Origin: Anaerolineaceae bacterium
GTDB taxonomy: Bacteria > Chloroflexota > Anaerolineae > Aggregatilineales > Phototrophicaceae
Length of the DNA: 64,000 nucleotides
Reading direction: 5' to 3'
NCBI GenBank assembly: GCA_002702065.1
Contig: NZXX01000012.1
Span: forward strand, 310,001 to 374,000
Position 1 is the stretch's first letter; each line of letters starts with the position of its first letter. Below, piece by piece: positions 7,854 through 16,542 of the stretch. Position numbers and translations under genes: made by a program. The notes beneath the pieces are model-generated. The model was not told the origin of the DNA and did not search any database. It saw only the letters and a program-made list of their open reading frames with translations.

Positions 7854-9743
7854 TTACTGGCCCGGTTCCAGCGAGGAGAAGTATTCGCGGACAACATCGC
7901 GCATACCGAGTGGGATGTAGTCGGTTTCGAGGGCGCGGTTGGCGGCTTCGCTGTAATCGCCAAAGACCTGATTGTACGGGACCAGTGATTGGCCGGATGG
8001 GTTCTGGGCGAATTCGCCTTCCTGCACCGGCACGTCGCTGGTGTCCGGCTCCAGGATAATGTTGGGGCCACCTTCACCCCCGGCCCGCTGCGGCGCAAAG
8101 ATCGCATCGTACTGGCCAACGCCTTCGCCATCGGGGTCGTTATCCTGCGCGACTGGCCCCTGCTGGCTGCCGGTCGCATTCTCGGACCCGGCATCGCCCT
8201 GCTGATCGCCAGCGCCGGACCCGGTGCCGGGCTGCTGTCCCTCGCTGGAACTCTGCTGGCCGCTTTGTTCGCCGCTGGATTGCTGCGCGCTCTGGGCCTG
8301 CCCGGATTGCTGCCCCGACTGCTGGCTTTGCTGACCCTGCTGGCCGGGCTGCTGACCTTGTTCACCCGTTTGTGGTTGACCCTGCTGGCTCTGCTGCTGC
8401 GAACCTTGCTGGCTCTGTTGGCCTTGCTGCTGCTGACCATTCTGCTGGCTTTGCTGTTGCAGCGACTGCACACCTTCTTCACTTTGCTGGTTTTGCTGCC
8501 CCTGCTGCTGGCCTTGCTGGCTCTGTTGCTGGGTTTGCTGTTGACCGCTTTGCTGCTGCTGTTGATTTTGCGCAATCTGGTTGGCGGATTGCTGAAGCTG
8601 CTGGGCACCCTGCTGCATTTGCTGGGCGCTCTGCTGCTGCTGCTGCATTTGTTGCTGCTGCTGCTGGATACTCTCGGCGGCTTGCTGCAACGCTTCCTGG
8701 GCCGCTTCCTGATCGCCATTGCGCATCGCTTCTGCGGCGTCCCGCAGGGCCTGTGCCGCTTGGGGGTTGGTCTGTTCGAGCTGCTGCGCGGCCTGTTCCA
8801 GCGCGTCCGCCATCTCCTGCCGCTGCTGCTCGCTCATGCCATCCATTTGCTGCTGAATCTCCTCCAGAGTTGGGATCATCTCCTGCTGTTCTTGTTCGCC
8901 GCCGGGTGTGTCGCCGCTTTGCTGCTGCAACTGCTGTGACGCCTGCTGCAAGGCGTTTTGCTGCTGCTGGACCTGCTGGTTAAGGGCATCCGCCTGTTCC
9001 TGAAGTTCGCTTTCGGCTTCAGAGAGCGAAGCAAAGGCTTCTTCCGGCGTAACTTCTTCTTCCTCAAGTACATCGCGTGTCTGTTCGAGCTGTTCCAGCA
9101 GCGCCTGCCGTTCCTCATCCGTCAGGTTCGCGTCGGCGGCCAGTTCTTCGGTGATCCGTTCAACGTCTTCGCTGGCTTCGTTGATGGCCGTCTGATGTGC
9201 GGTGGCACGCGTATCGACGGGAGCCTGCGGGTTGGGCAGCACAAACAGAATGATGATCGCCACCAGCGCGATGACCACCGCTGTCCAGGCGCGTTTATCC
9301 CATTTGAAGGGCAGATGCTGGTTGGCGTTCACCTTCTGGCCGCTGGTCCAGGCATCGTCAATCTGATAGCTAGTCAGTTCATCGCTTGATTGGATGCGCC
9401 CCTCGATGAGTTCCAGGGCAGTGGAAATACGTTCGCCGAGCTGAAACTCCACATCGAAGCGCCTGGCAATGGCCAGCGACGACCGCGCCCGCAGCCAGAT
9501 CACCCCCAGCATCACCAGCAGGCCCACCAGCACCAGCGTGGCCGTGATAACCGCCAGTTGCAGAGGCGGCAGCAATGGCACCACGCGGGCCACGATGAAC
9601 AGAATCACGCCGACCAGCAGGCCCGGCAGCAGGCTGCGCGGCAGCCAGAGCGCGGTTTGCTGGATACGATAGCGGCGATCCCACTGTTGAACCAGTTGGT
9701 TCAGCCGGGATTGTTGTTCCTGAAAGGCGGCCTGTGTTGCCAT
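7854..9743 (-). CDS. Membrane-anchored protein with long glutamine-rich coiled-coil region
   Basis: The ORF opens at a GTG at 9761, but the ATG at 9743 (MATQAAFQEQQ) has AGGA eight bases before it and is preferred, giving about 629 residues. Two membrane segments near residues 45-65 and 67-85 and a third near 150-170 resemble the DUF4175-type arrangement often found beside MoxR/vWA genes. After an acidic helical stretch comes a very long low-complexity region, roughly residues 270-530, dominated by Q with S, G and A, probably extended or coiled-coil. The C terminus is again ordered and polar. The gene lies between the ABC permease and MoxR genes, all on the minus strand. A structural or scaffolding role is possible but unproven. 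Confidence 0.8.
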   Translation of the reverse strand: MATQAAFQEQQSRLNQLVQQWDRRYRIQQTALWLPRSLLPGLLVGVILFIVARVVPLLPPLQLAVITATLVLVGLLVMLGVIWLRARSSLAIARRFDVEFQLGERISTALELIEGRIQSSDELTSYQIDDAWTSGQKVNANQHLPFKWDKRAWTAVVIALVAIIILFVLPNPQAPVDTRATAHQTAINEASEDVERITEELAADANLTDEERQALLEQLEQTRDVLEEEEVTPEEAFASLSEAESELQEQADALNQQVQQQQNALQQASQQLQQQSGDTPGGEQEQQEMIPTLEEIQQQMDGMSEQQRQEMADALEQAAQQLEQTNPQAAQALRDAAEAMRNGDQEAAQEALQQAAESIQQQQQQMQQQQQSAQQMQQGAQQLQQSANQIAQNQQQQQSGQQQTQQQSQQGQQQGQQNQQSEEGVQSLQQQSQQNGQQQQGQQSQQGSQQQSQQGQPQTGEQGQQPGQQGQQSQQSGQQSGQAQSAQQSSGEQSGQQSSSEGQQPGTGSGAGDQQGDAGSENATGSQQGPVAQDNDPDGEGVGQYDAIFAPQRAGGEGGPNIILEPDTSDVPVQEGEFAQNPSGQSLVPYNQVFGDYSEAANRALETDYIPLGMRDVVREYFSSLEPGQ

Positions 9744-9780
9744 CACACGTTCCTGTACCACTCAACTTACAACAGAAGAC

Positions 9781-11136
9781 TTACGTCTCAACCTTGCGCA
9801 TCTCACGCACGGCCAGCACGATCAGTATTGCCGAAATCACCAGATAAAAAATCGTGAAGCTGATCCAGGGCGATACCGCCGGGATGCTGCTGCCGTCGCT
9901 GGCAAGGGTGGCGGTCCACAGCCCGACCACCTGCCGATCTGCCAGAAGCTGCTGGCTGACCAGCGACGTCGACACCGGGTTAAGGCTGACCAGTACGAGG
10001 CTGACATAAATGAAGATCGTTTCCACCAGCGGTGATGAGCCAATGCCGGACCCAAAACCGGCGGCGGTGTTCACATAAGCGTTCAGCAGCGGAAAGCTGA
10101 GCAAAATCGGCACACCGAATGTGACCGCCAGCGCCACGGTATACGACCGGACACTGGCCGACAGCGTGCGCGGCGTGATGGCGGAGAAGAAAATGCCGAC
10201 TGTGCCCAGCGTCACCGCCGTTACCGCCAGCACGACAAACGACAGAATCAGTTCCAGTTCGGTCACCCCGCCAAACAGAAAAGCGATACTTTGCAGCGGA
10301 ATGGCGGAAAATAACAGCAGCAGAATGTAACCCAATGCGGATTCCAGCTTGCCGATGACAAAGGACGGACTCGCCAGCAGGGTGGTTCGCAGCAGATCAT
10401 AGGTCTGGCGTTCGCGTTCGCCCGTGATGGCCCCGGCAGTGAAGGCCGGTGCGATAAAGATGATCAGCAGCAGTTCGACACCCACCAGCCCGGCAAACAG
10501 CACGCGCCCGGTCGAGCCGATGGCAGCGGACCCGGTGGTGCGCACAGTGCTGGCAGTGAATACCAGATACAACATGGTGATAAACGCGCTCATCAGGCCC
10601 AGGTAGATCGTCAGGACGATGAACGCGCGTACACCGCGCATCCGCCCGCGCAGTTCCTTAAGCATGACCGGGTTGACGCGAAACGCGCTGATGTCCCGCA
10701 TGATGACGACCCAGGCCCACGCCGCCGCGATAATCGTCAGCGCCGCCGGGAAGAAGCCCAGCAGGGCAATGGCCGCGCCGTTGACAAGGATCACCAGCCA
10801 CACGGCAGGCAGCAGCCAGATCTCCCGCGCCAGCACACCGATCATCAATATCAGCAGCAGGCTGATGTCGATCAGCAGCAGAAAGATGCTGACTGCCATC
10901 GCGGTATCCGGTGCGACCGGGGCGCGGCTGAGCAGGATTGATTGCAGGGTAGCAAACAGGTTAGGCACCGTCTGCAACCCGCCGATCAGCGCTGCCACCA
11001 GCAGCAGCAGGGCCAGCCCGCCATTGACGATTGCCCCCCAGCGAAGCAGCGCCGCGGCCCGTTCCAACCGCTGTTCACGTGGGGTCAGCGCTTCTTCGGG
11101 CGTGTCAATCATCTGCGGAGATTCTGATACAGTCAT
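9781..11136 (-). CDS. ABC-2 type transporter permease
   Basis: A 451-residue polytopic protein. It begins with a polar stretch (PEEALTPREQRLERAAALLR) and has around ten hydrophobic segments. The central region with NPVMLKELRGRMRGVRAFIVLT, followed by ITGERERQTYDLLRTTLLAS, is the hallmark of ABC-2 exporter permeases of the type that carry a GERExxTYELL-like sequence. It should pair with the ATPase encoded at 11882-12835, although a lamin-tail gene now separates the two. The substrate cannot be told from sequence. The ribosome site AAGAG is eight bases before the ATG. Confidence 0.88.
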   Translation of the reverse strand: MTVSESPQMIDTPEEALTPREQRLERAAALLRWGAIVNGGLALLLLVAALIGGLQTVPNLFATLQSILLSRAPVAPDTAMAVSIFLLLIDISLLLILMIGVLAREIWLLPAVWLVILVNGAAIALLGFFPAALTIIAAAWAWVVIMRDISAFRVNPVMLKELRGRMRGVRAFIVLTIYLGLMSAFITMLYLVFTASTVRTTGSAAIGSTGRVLFAGLVGVELLLIIFIAPAFTAGAITGERERQTYDLLRTTLLASPSFVIGKLESALGYILLLLFSAIPLQSIAFLFGGVTELELILSFVVLAVTAVTLGTVGIFFSAITPRTLSASVRSYTVALAVTFGVPILLSFPLLNAYVNTAAGFGSGIGSSPLVETIFIYVSLVLVSLNPVSTSLVSQQLLADRQVVGLWTATLASDGSSIPAVSPWISFTIFYLVISAILIVLAVREMRKVET

Positions 11137-11148
11137 TAGATGAACTCT

Positions 11149-11862
11149 TTATTGTAATTGGTGCGTTGATTGAACTTCACCATCTTGATTAGACAGGACA
11201 GCGGTTTCGCCCGCTTCGTTCCATACGGCCTGATTCTGGCCCCAGTACAATGAAATGGGTGTATTGGTTCCGCGTCGAGTGTATACGGTGATTAGACCAT
11301 TTGTAAACAGGCGCTGCTCAGGGAAGATGAAAATGTTTCCTTTTGAATCTTCCAGTGTCCAGCCTGTAAGGGCAATTACGCCACCTGTGTTTCGAATTTC
11401 AACCCCTTCAGACGTAATATCGCCTGGATTAAGAATGCGCACGATTTGCACCTGCGAATCAACTGCTGTGGGTGTATCGCTTAAAGATTCCTCAGCAGAT
11501 CGTGTGGATGGAGGCGGTGTCGTTGTAATGAGTACGGGGACGGTAACAATCTGAGGTCCAATAGGCTGAAGCCTGTAGTTTAAAGTAGAGCGCATCTGAA
11601 CAATCGTCCGCTCCTGGGCGATGTTAGTTGCATTCATTTGCAGCAGTTGCAGTTCTTGAGCACTACTGGTTAGTTGGAGTCGCAGGATGTCTACCTCTTG
11701 AGAGCTTATCGTTGCTTCCTGAGCCAGACAGGGTGTGGTTTCCTGCGCTACAGCTTTGGCCGGACATATAAGCCCGGATTCAGGGTTAAGAACCCCTGGC
11801 AGTAATAAAACTGCCAGCGTGCTGCAAACGATAATGACGCTGATCGTCAGTCGTTTTGACAT
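11149..11862 (-). CDS. Secreted protein with C-terminal lamin-tail domain
   Basis: About 237 residues from the ATG at 11862 (a TTG at 11865 is also in frame). The N terminus (MSKRLTISVIIVCSTLAVLL) is a signal peptide or anchor. A Q/L-rich helical stretch (about 60-100) and a threonine/proline linker follow. The C-terminal ~100 residues (VQIVRILNPGD, then GVEIRNTGG, ALTGWTLEDSKGN) have the order of strands of the lamin-tail domain found in many bacterial extracellular proteins. The gene is visibly more A/T-rich than the ABC genes it separates, and most Chloroflexota ABC-2 operons have the ATPase and permease adjacent. It looks like an insertion into the operon. Its function is unknown. Confidence 0.75.
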   Translation of the reverse strand: MSKRLTISVIIVCSTLAVLLLPGVLNPESGLICPAKAVAQETTPCLAQEATISSQEVDILRLQLTSSAQELQLLQMNATNIAQERTIVQMRSTLNYRLQPIGPQIVTVPVLITTTPPPSTRSAEESLSDTPTAVDSQVQIVRILNPGDITSEGVEIRNTGGVIALTGWTLEDSKGNIFIFPEQRLFTNGLITVYTRRGTNTPISLYWGQNQAVWNEAGETAVLSNQDGEVQSTHQLQ

Positions 11863-11881
11863 CAAAAGCTACTCATCTGAC

Positions 11882-12835
11882 TTACGTCACAATACCTTTT
11901 GTCAGTTCCATGAAGCGGCGTTCCAGGTCCTTAATTTCCTCGTTAAAGCCGAGCACCTGAATGCCTGCTGCGTGCAGCTTCTGGTTGATGGCGGCGACAC
12001 CATCGTCGTCGCCGGAGAAGTCGATGCGCACCCGGCTGCGTCCGCCGCGCTGTTCCAGGATAACCACCTCGATCACGTCAGGGGTCCCCGCGATCAGCGA
12101 TTGAACCTGCTCGGCGACCTCGTTATCGCGCACCGTAACCATAATTTCGCGGTGCGAGGCCAGCTGCACGATTTCTTCCATGCTGCCCTGAACAACCATT
12201 TCACCGGCTTCAACAATGCCGATATGCGTGCAGATTTCGGCGACATCGGCCAGAATGTGCGACGAGAAAAAGATCGTCTTGCCCATGCGCGCCAGTTCCA
12301 CCAGCAGTTCGCGGATTTCAACACGGGCACGCGGGTCGAGACCGGACGCCGGTTCATCCAGAATGAGCACCATCGGGTCGTGGGCGAGGGTGCGCGCCAG
12401 CGACAGCCGCTGCTTCATACCCCGGCTCAGTTTGTCGACCATATCCTCGCGGCGGTGGGTCAGATCAACCAGTTCGAGCAGGTCTTCGATCAGACGCTTG
12501 CGTTCATTTTCGGGAATATCGTAGCAGGCAGCGAAAAAATCGAGGTATTCCCACACGCGCATGTCGTCGTACACACCAAATTCATCCGGCATGTAGCCGA
12601 TTGAACGGCGCACGGCACGCGGTTCTTCCGTCACGGAATGGCCCGCCACCCACGCTTGCCCGGATGTGGGACGGGTGAGGGTGGTTAACATGCGCATGGT
12701 GGTTGTTTTGCCTGCGCCGTTCGGTCCGACAAAGCCATAGATGGACCCGGTTGGCACTTCGAGCGACAGGCTGTTAACAGCGGTGAACTTGCCATAACGC
12801 TTGACGAGGTCTCTGGTTTCGATAATCAGATTCAT
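11882..12835 (-). CDS. ABC transporter ATP-binding protein
   Basis: A 317-residue ABC ATPase: Walker A GPNGAGKTTT (about residues 38-47), signature LSRGMKQRLSLARTL, Walker B LILDEPASGLDP and an H-loop SSHIL. The C-terminal ~90 residues form the extension (VTVRDNEVAEQVQSL onwards) seen in ABC-2 exporter ATPases. It most likely energises the permease encoded two genes downstream (9781-11136). A TATAAT box at 12870-12875 suggests an internal promoter. Confidence 0.94.
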   Translation of the reverse strand: MNLIIETRDLVKRYGKFTAVNSLSLEVPTGSIYGFVGPNGAGKTTTMRMLTTLTRPTSGQAWVAGHSVTEEPRAVRRSIGYMPDEFGVYDDMRVWEYLDFFAACYDIPENERKRLIEDLLELVDLTHRREDMVDKLSRGMKQRLSLARTLAHDPMVLILDEPASGLDPRARVEIRELLVELARMGKTIFFSSHILADVAEICTHIGIVEAGEMVVQGSMEEIVQLASHREIMVTVRDNEVAEQVQSLIAGTPDVIEVVILEQRGGRSRVRIDFSGDDDGVAAINQKLHAAGIQVLGFNEEIKDLERRFMELTKGIVT

Positions 12836-12869
12836 GCTTCACCACTCATTAATCGTTACTCCACGCACT

Positions 12870-12875
12870 ATTATA
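12870..12875 (-). promoter_or_regulatory. Probable -10 box for the ABC ATPase gene
   Basis: The minus strand reads GATATAATAGTGCG. A start near 12863 would leave a leader of about 28 bases. The sequence 17 bases upstream (CAGGCA) is a poor -35. The TATAATAG core matches the boxes before the MoxR and 842-residue protein genes. Confidence 0.45.
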
Positions 12876-12919
12876 TCCCAGACAGTTACCCGTGCCTGCA
12901 ATCGAACAGACTTTCTAAC

Positions 12920-15448
12920 TCAATACTGACCTTCGTGTTCGACGGCCAGCCGCAGTATTCGCAGAAATCCGAGCGTTTCATCAACGGTCAGGCGAACCCG
13001 TACCGTGTTATCTACACCCAGATACATCGCCGGATCATCAATGGACTGCCGCCGCACGCTGGTGCGGTCCTGCATCGGTTCGAGTTCGATCATGTCCCAC
13101 GCCTGCGCCTGCCAGTTCCATACTTCAACGGGCACCTCGAAGCGGCTGGTCGTGCCCATGTTGAGTTCGATGTTGAGGGCATCCACGCGGCCAAGAACGG
13201 CATCGGGCAGGGGCGTAAACTGGAAGGTGGCTTCTTCGCCGGGCTGCAAAGCGGCGTTGACCGGTGCCGAGTTGATCGTTAGCCCAACGCGTTCGCGCGC
13301 CACCCACGTAAACAATTCCGGGCCAATGACGACTCGTCCGGTCGGCGGGACAATTTCCACTTCCAGTTCGACCAGGTGCAGGGTGGTATCGAGCGCGGCC
13401 CACGCGGCGCCGTCCAGTTCCGTTTCCAGCGGCATCCGATCTGACCAGCCTGCCAGATAAACGCCGTTGCCACGTGCGGTCGACAGATAGTGATCCTGCA
13501 TAAATGACGACAGGAAATACTGCCGTCGGAAAATTTCCTGCTCCTCGGCGGTGTTGCCCGGTGCTGTCGTGTACAGCCGAGAACTGTAAAGGTTGGTGTT
13601 GATAATGTCGCGGATGGTCTGTTCGCTGGCGGTTGTATCGCGGCTGAAACGATTGAACGCCAGTATGGACGAGGTGCTGTCGGTGCTGCGTTCCAGCACG
13701 GACGGTGCTGCCGGGACCTGTCCATCCGGGATCAGCGGCATTTCAAAAGTCTGAATATCGCCCGGCTCCAGCGCTGCCTCCAGTGCCAGACTGGCCCCAC
13801 GTGCCAGAATAACCGGGTTGCTGATGGTTTCCTGGCTGTTGTTGCGCACAGACCCGCGAACCGCCCAGTGACCGGTGGTTTCGTCCAGCCGGGCAGGTTC
13901 ATAAAACAGCGATGCCTGCCCGCTGATGTCGGGCCGGTCAATGGTGGATGAGGTGCTGAAGGTGGCGATAAAGCTGGCGTCCACCGTGAAATTGTCTGCA
14001 CGGAAACTATCGGCCTGTTGAATATCGGTGCTGGACTGCACGCTGGCCGCAAACGGATTGGCCTGAATAGTTCGGGCCATCGGGCGCAGCAGGCTGCCAT
14101 CCGTCATCATCAGGGTGTAGTCGGTGCGGCGGGGTGATAAAAGCCCCACCAGCCCGCTCACCTGCGCTCGTTCGACATCCGGCCACGATTCAACAACGGC
14201 CAACCGGCTGATGGTGGCGGTGTTGCCGCGCAGGTTAAAACCGACCGCCCACGCCAACCCGCTGAATAGCAGGATAAATATTGGCATCGTCAGCCACGCC
14301 CATTCGCGCCGGTTGATGCGGTTGAGGACCACGTAATTAAGCGGCCCGATGAGGGCGACATAGGCTGCCAGAAAACCACACAGCGGCAGCACATCCGGCA
14401 GCAGGTTCAACCCCGGCAGCACTTCGACGGCATTGGCGGCCCGGTCGATTTCGACCAGATCGCGTGCCCAACTCGGCTGCGGCGGCAGGGTGGAGGTCAG
14501 CATGAACCACAGGTCATTCAGGCCGGTCCAGTCCCGCAGCGGCTGCGCCAGGGGGTCAACCGCGAGGTAATCGACGGTGCCTAGCCCCAGGGTGTGCCGG
14601 GCGACCAGGGGCACACTCGCCTCGGTTTCGGCCAGCACCCGCGCATCATCCGCCAAAGTGCCGGTTGCGATGACGGTTTCGCCCTGGAGTTCGCCAGCTC
14701 CGGCCAGTGCGCCCAGGCTGTTCAGGTTACTTTCCGTATCGCTGCCATCCGGCCTCAGTGGCAGTAAATCGGTTAAGCCGGCTGCGGTGGCTTGCCAGTT
14801 CGTACCGCCGGTGACGATCAGATGACCGCCTTCCGCCACCCAGTCTGCCAGCGCCTGCTGCTGGGCCGTCGTCAGCGGGCCGGTGTCGATGTCGGTAAAC
14901 AACAGCGTGTCCACCGCATCGAGCGCCGCTGCCCGGTCCGGGATATTTTCGATCAGCCAGTTGGATTGATAGGCGTTGTAGCCCCCTGAGCGCACGCTGG
15001 TTAAATCCACCGACCCGGCACTGGCCTGAGTCAGCACCACATGCAGTTGATCCTGATAAAGCACATTGCGCAGCGGGTTCGCCTGCTCCGCCAGCGAGAC
15101 GCCTGCGTCGTCCAGGAATTCTACGCGCACTTCGGTAGCGTAGCTGCGGGCGGTCACATACAGGAAAACAGACTTGCGGGACCCGGCAGGCATATCCACC
15201 GGAACACTGAAGGTGTTGGTAAAGGCGTTGCCCGCACGTTCCGGGCGTACCACCACCCGCCCGGCGACATCTGCACCGTCATTGCTGATCTGGACGCGCA
15301 GGGGGAACCATTCATTTTCCCGGAAAAGACCATCATACCCGGCATTCAGCGTCAGGCTGATCGCCGGCGAGCCTTCCTGAAGTTGTGCTATCGGTACGAG
15401 GCTGACCAGCAACGCGATGATCAGGAGCGATATAACTCGTTTAGCCAT
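12920..15448 (-). CDS. Secreted/membrane protein of the MoxR-vWA locus, GATase-like
   Basis: The ORF can start at a GTG (15481), but that codon lies almost on the predicted transcription start. The ATG at 15448 (MAKRVISLLIIALLVSLVPI) gives a clean signal peptide and an 842-residue protein, and is preferred. After a beta-rich extracytoplasmic N-terminal region there is a GATase-like segment (ALADWVAEGGHLIVTGGTNW). Two membrane helices with the recurrent family motif LIGPLNYVVLNRINRREWAW and WLTMPIFILLFSGLAWAV follow, then a second long beta-rich domain. Proteins of this architecture are commonly encoded with ABC-2 exporters and MoxR/vWA genes; their biochemical role is unknown to me. It is probably the first gene of the minus-strand cluster. 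Confidence 0.78.
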   Translation of the reverse strand: MAKRVISLLIIALLVSLVPIAQLQEGSPAISLTLNAGYDGLFRENEWFPLRVQISNDGADVAGRVVVRPERAGNAFTNTFSVPVDMPAGSRKSVFLYVTARSYATEVRVEFLDDAGVSLAEQANPLRNVLYQDQLHVVLTQASAGSVDLTSVRSGGYNAYQSNWLIENIPDRAAALDAVDTLLFTDIDTGPLTTAQQQALADWVAEGGHLIVTGGTNWQATAAGLTDLLPLRPDGSDTESNLNSLGALAGAGELQGETVIATGTLADDARVLAETEASVPLVARHTLGLGTVDYLAVDPLAQPLRDWTGLNDLWFMLTSTLPPQPSWARDLVEIDRAANAVEVLPGLNLLPDVLPLCGFLAAYVALIGPLNYVVLNRINRREWAWLTMPIFILLFSGLAWAVGFNLRGNTATISRLAVVESWPDVERAQVSGLVGLLSPRRTDYTLMMTDGSLLRPMARTIQANPFAASVQSSTDIQQADSFRADNFTVDASFIATFSTSSTIDRPDISGQASLFYEPARLDETTGHWAVRGSVRNNSQETISNPVILARGASLALEAALEPGDIQTFEMPLIPDGQVPAAPSVLERSTDSTSSILAFNRFSRDTTASEQTIRDIINTNLYSSRLYTTAPGNTAEEQEIFRRQYFLSSFMQDHYLSTARGNGVYLAGWSDRMPLETELDGAAWAALDTTLHLVELEVEIVPPTGRVVIGPELFTWVARERVGLTINSAPVNAALQPGEEATFQFTPLPDAVLGRVDALNIELNMGTTSRFEVPVEVWNWQAQAWDMIELEPMQDRTSVRRQSIDDPAMYLGVDNTVRVRLTVDETLGFLRILRLAVEHEGQY

Positions 15449-15489
15449 TCGTTTGTTCCAGCTATCGATGTCGGTGTTCACATGTCCCT

Positions 15490-15495
15490 ATTATA
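15490..15495 (-). promoter_or_regulatory. Probable -10 box at the head of the MoxR-vWA cluster
   Basis: The minus strand reads CTATAATAGGGAC. Transcription would begin near 15483, about 35 bases before the ATG at 15448. There is no convincing -35. Confidence 0.45.
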
Positions 15496-15576
15496 GAGGT
15501 TTGTTTTACCGGATTGGTTCCATTTTCCCTTTTACACGGTTATTCTGCAAAAACATTAAGCCTATACCAACGTGGC

Positions 15577-16377
15577 TTACAGTTTTACGCGATAGAAACG
15601 GACAAATGTGTCCTGTTTGGTCAGGGTAACCACATTAAAACCCGGGTTGTGCATGGGTTCGTTTTGCGCCATTTGCTGGTTGTGCCATGTGCGCGTCTGG
15701 AACCAGCCGCTGAGCGCACTGTAATAGTTGACCCCGTCGCGCACCGTGACGACATTCTCATGGATGTGACCATAGAAAACACCGCGCAGACGGTGGCGGG
15801 CCTTAACCAGTATGCGATGCAGGTCGGTACCGTTGGTCATGACAATTTTATCCAGCCAGGGGACATTGAGTGGCAGCGGGTGATGATGGACCCCGACGAC
15901 CAGCGGACGATCATCGTTGGCGGCGAAGCGCTGGTCTGCCCAGGCAAGCTGCTCCGGGCTGATGTAGCCGTGATGCGTAGTCGGGTCCGGGATACTGCTG
16001 TCCAGACACACGACCTGCACGCCATTGACGTCAAATTCGTAGTTGAGTGCTGGGGTGATGAGCGCGGGCGGGCGGTTCATGAGAACCTGCTGGATCGCCT
16101 GGGCCCGGTCATGATTGCCGGACAAATAATAGACCGGCCACCGAAGCTGCCCCAGCACATCACGCGCCAGTGCATATTCATCACTCGTCAACGGGTCGGT
16201 CATAACGTCACCCGTATGCAGGATAAAGTCGATGTCAAAAGGAAGGGCGTTGATTTGCCGTATCATCGCATCGACACCGGGGCGTGATACAACGTCGGTG
16301 AACTGACCGGTGTAAGTCGGGTCCGTGTGCAGGTGTGTGTCACTGATATGGATGAATGTCAGCAGGCGGTCGGTCAT
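15577..16377 (-). CDS. Metallophosphoesterase (Icc/CpdA-like)
   Basis: The full ORF starts upstream at 16476, but the ATG at 16377 (MTDRLLTFIHISDTHLH) begins right at the first conserved strand and gives 267 residues. The calcineurin-like metal motifs are all present in order: DTH, GDVMTD, GNHD, GVHHHPLP and GHIHE. The arrangement resembles the cyclic-nucleotide phosphodiesterase (CpdA/Icc) branch, but the natural substrate of such homologues is often different. No signal peptide. The ribosome site before 16377 is weak. Confidence 0.85.
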   Translation of the reverse strand: MTDRLLTFIHISDTHLHTDPTYTGQFTDVVSRPGVDAMIRQINALPFDIDFILHTGDVMTDPLTSDEYALARDVLGQLRWPVYYLSGNHDRAQAIQQVLMNRPPALITPALNYEFDVNGVQVVCLDSSIPDPTTHHGYISPEQLAWADQRFAANDDRPLVVGVHHHPLPLNVPWLDKIVMTNGTDLHRILVKARHRLRGVFYGHIHENVVTVRDGVNYYSALSGWFQTRTWHNQQMAQNEPMHNPGFNVVTLTKQDTFVRFYRVKL

Positions 16378-16542
16378 GATTGGGCTTTCGCGATGTAGTG
16401 GGATAAGTGGATAACCTGGTAAAGATAGCTTAGTTGTGCGGGGCGATGCAACCAAAAAACTACCAAACCTGTACAATTTTCTCTTTTGTCATTTACCGTC
16501 ATTTGTATAAAATAATCTTAACCTGGAAGAGGCTGTCCGGAT

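Noticed and set aside
7679..8719. Minus-strand ORF of 346 residues rich in Ser, Arg and Lys
   Set aside because: A shifted frame of the same low-complexity tract; it overlaps the MoxR start region and has no domain.
7989..8939. Plus-strand ORF of 316 residues, extremely leucine-rich, looking like a polytopic membrane protein
   Set aside because: It is the antisense reading of the CAG/CAA-rich tract of the Gln-rich gene; complement of Gln codons gives Leu codons. No ribosome site or family similarity.
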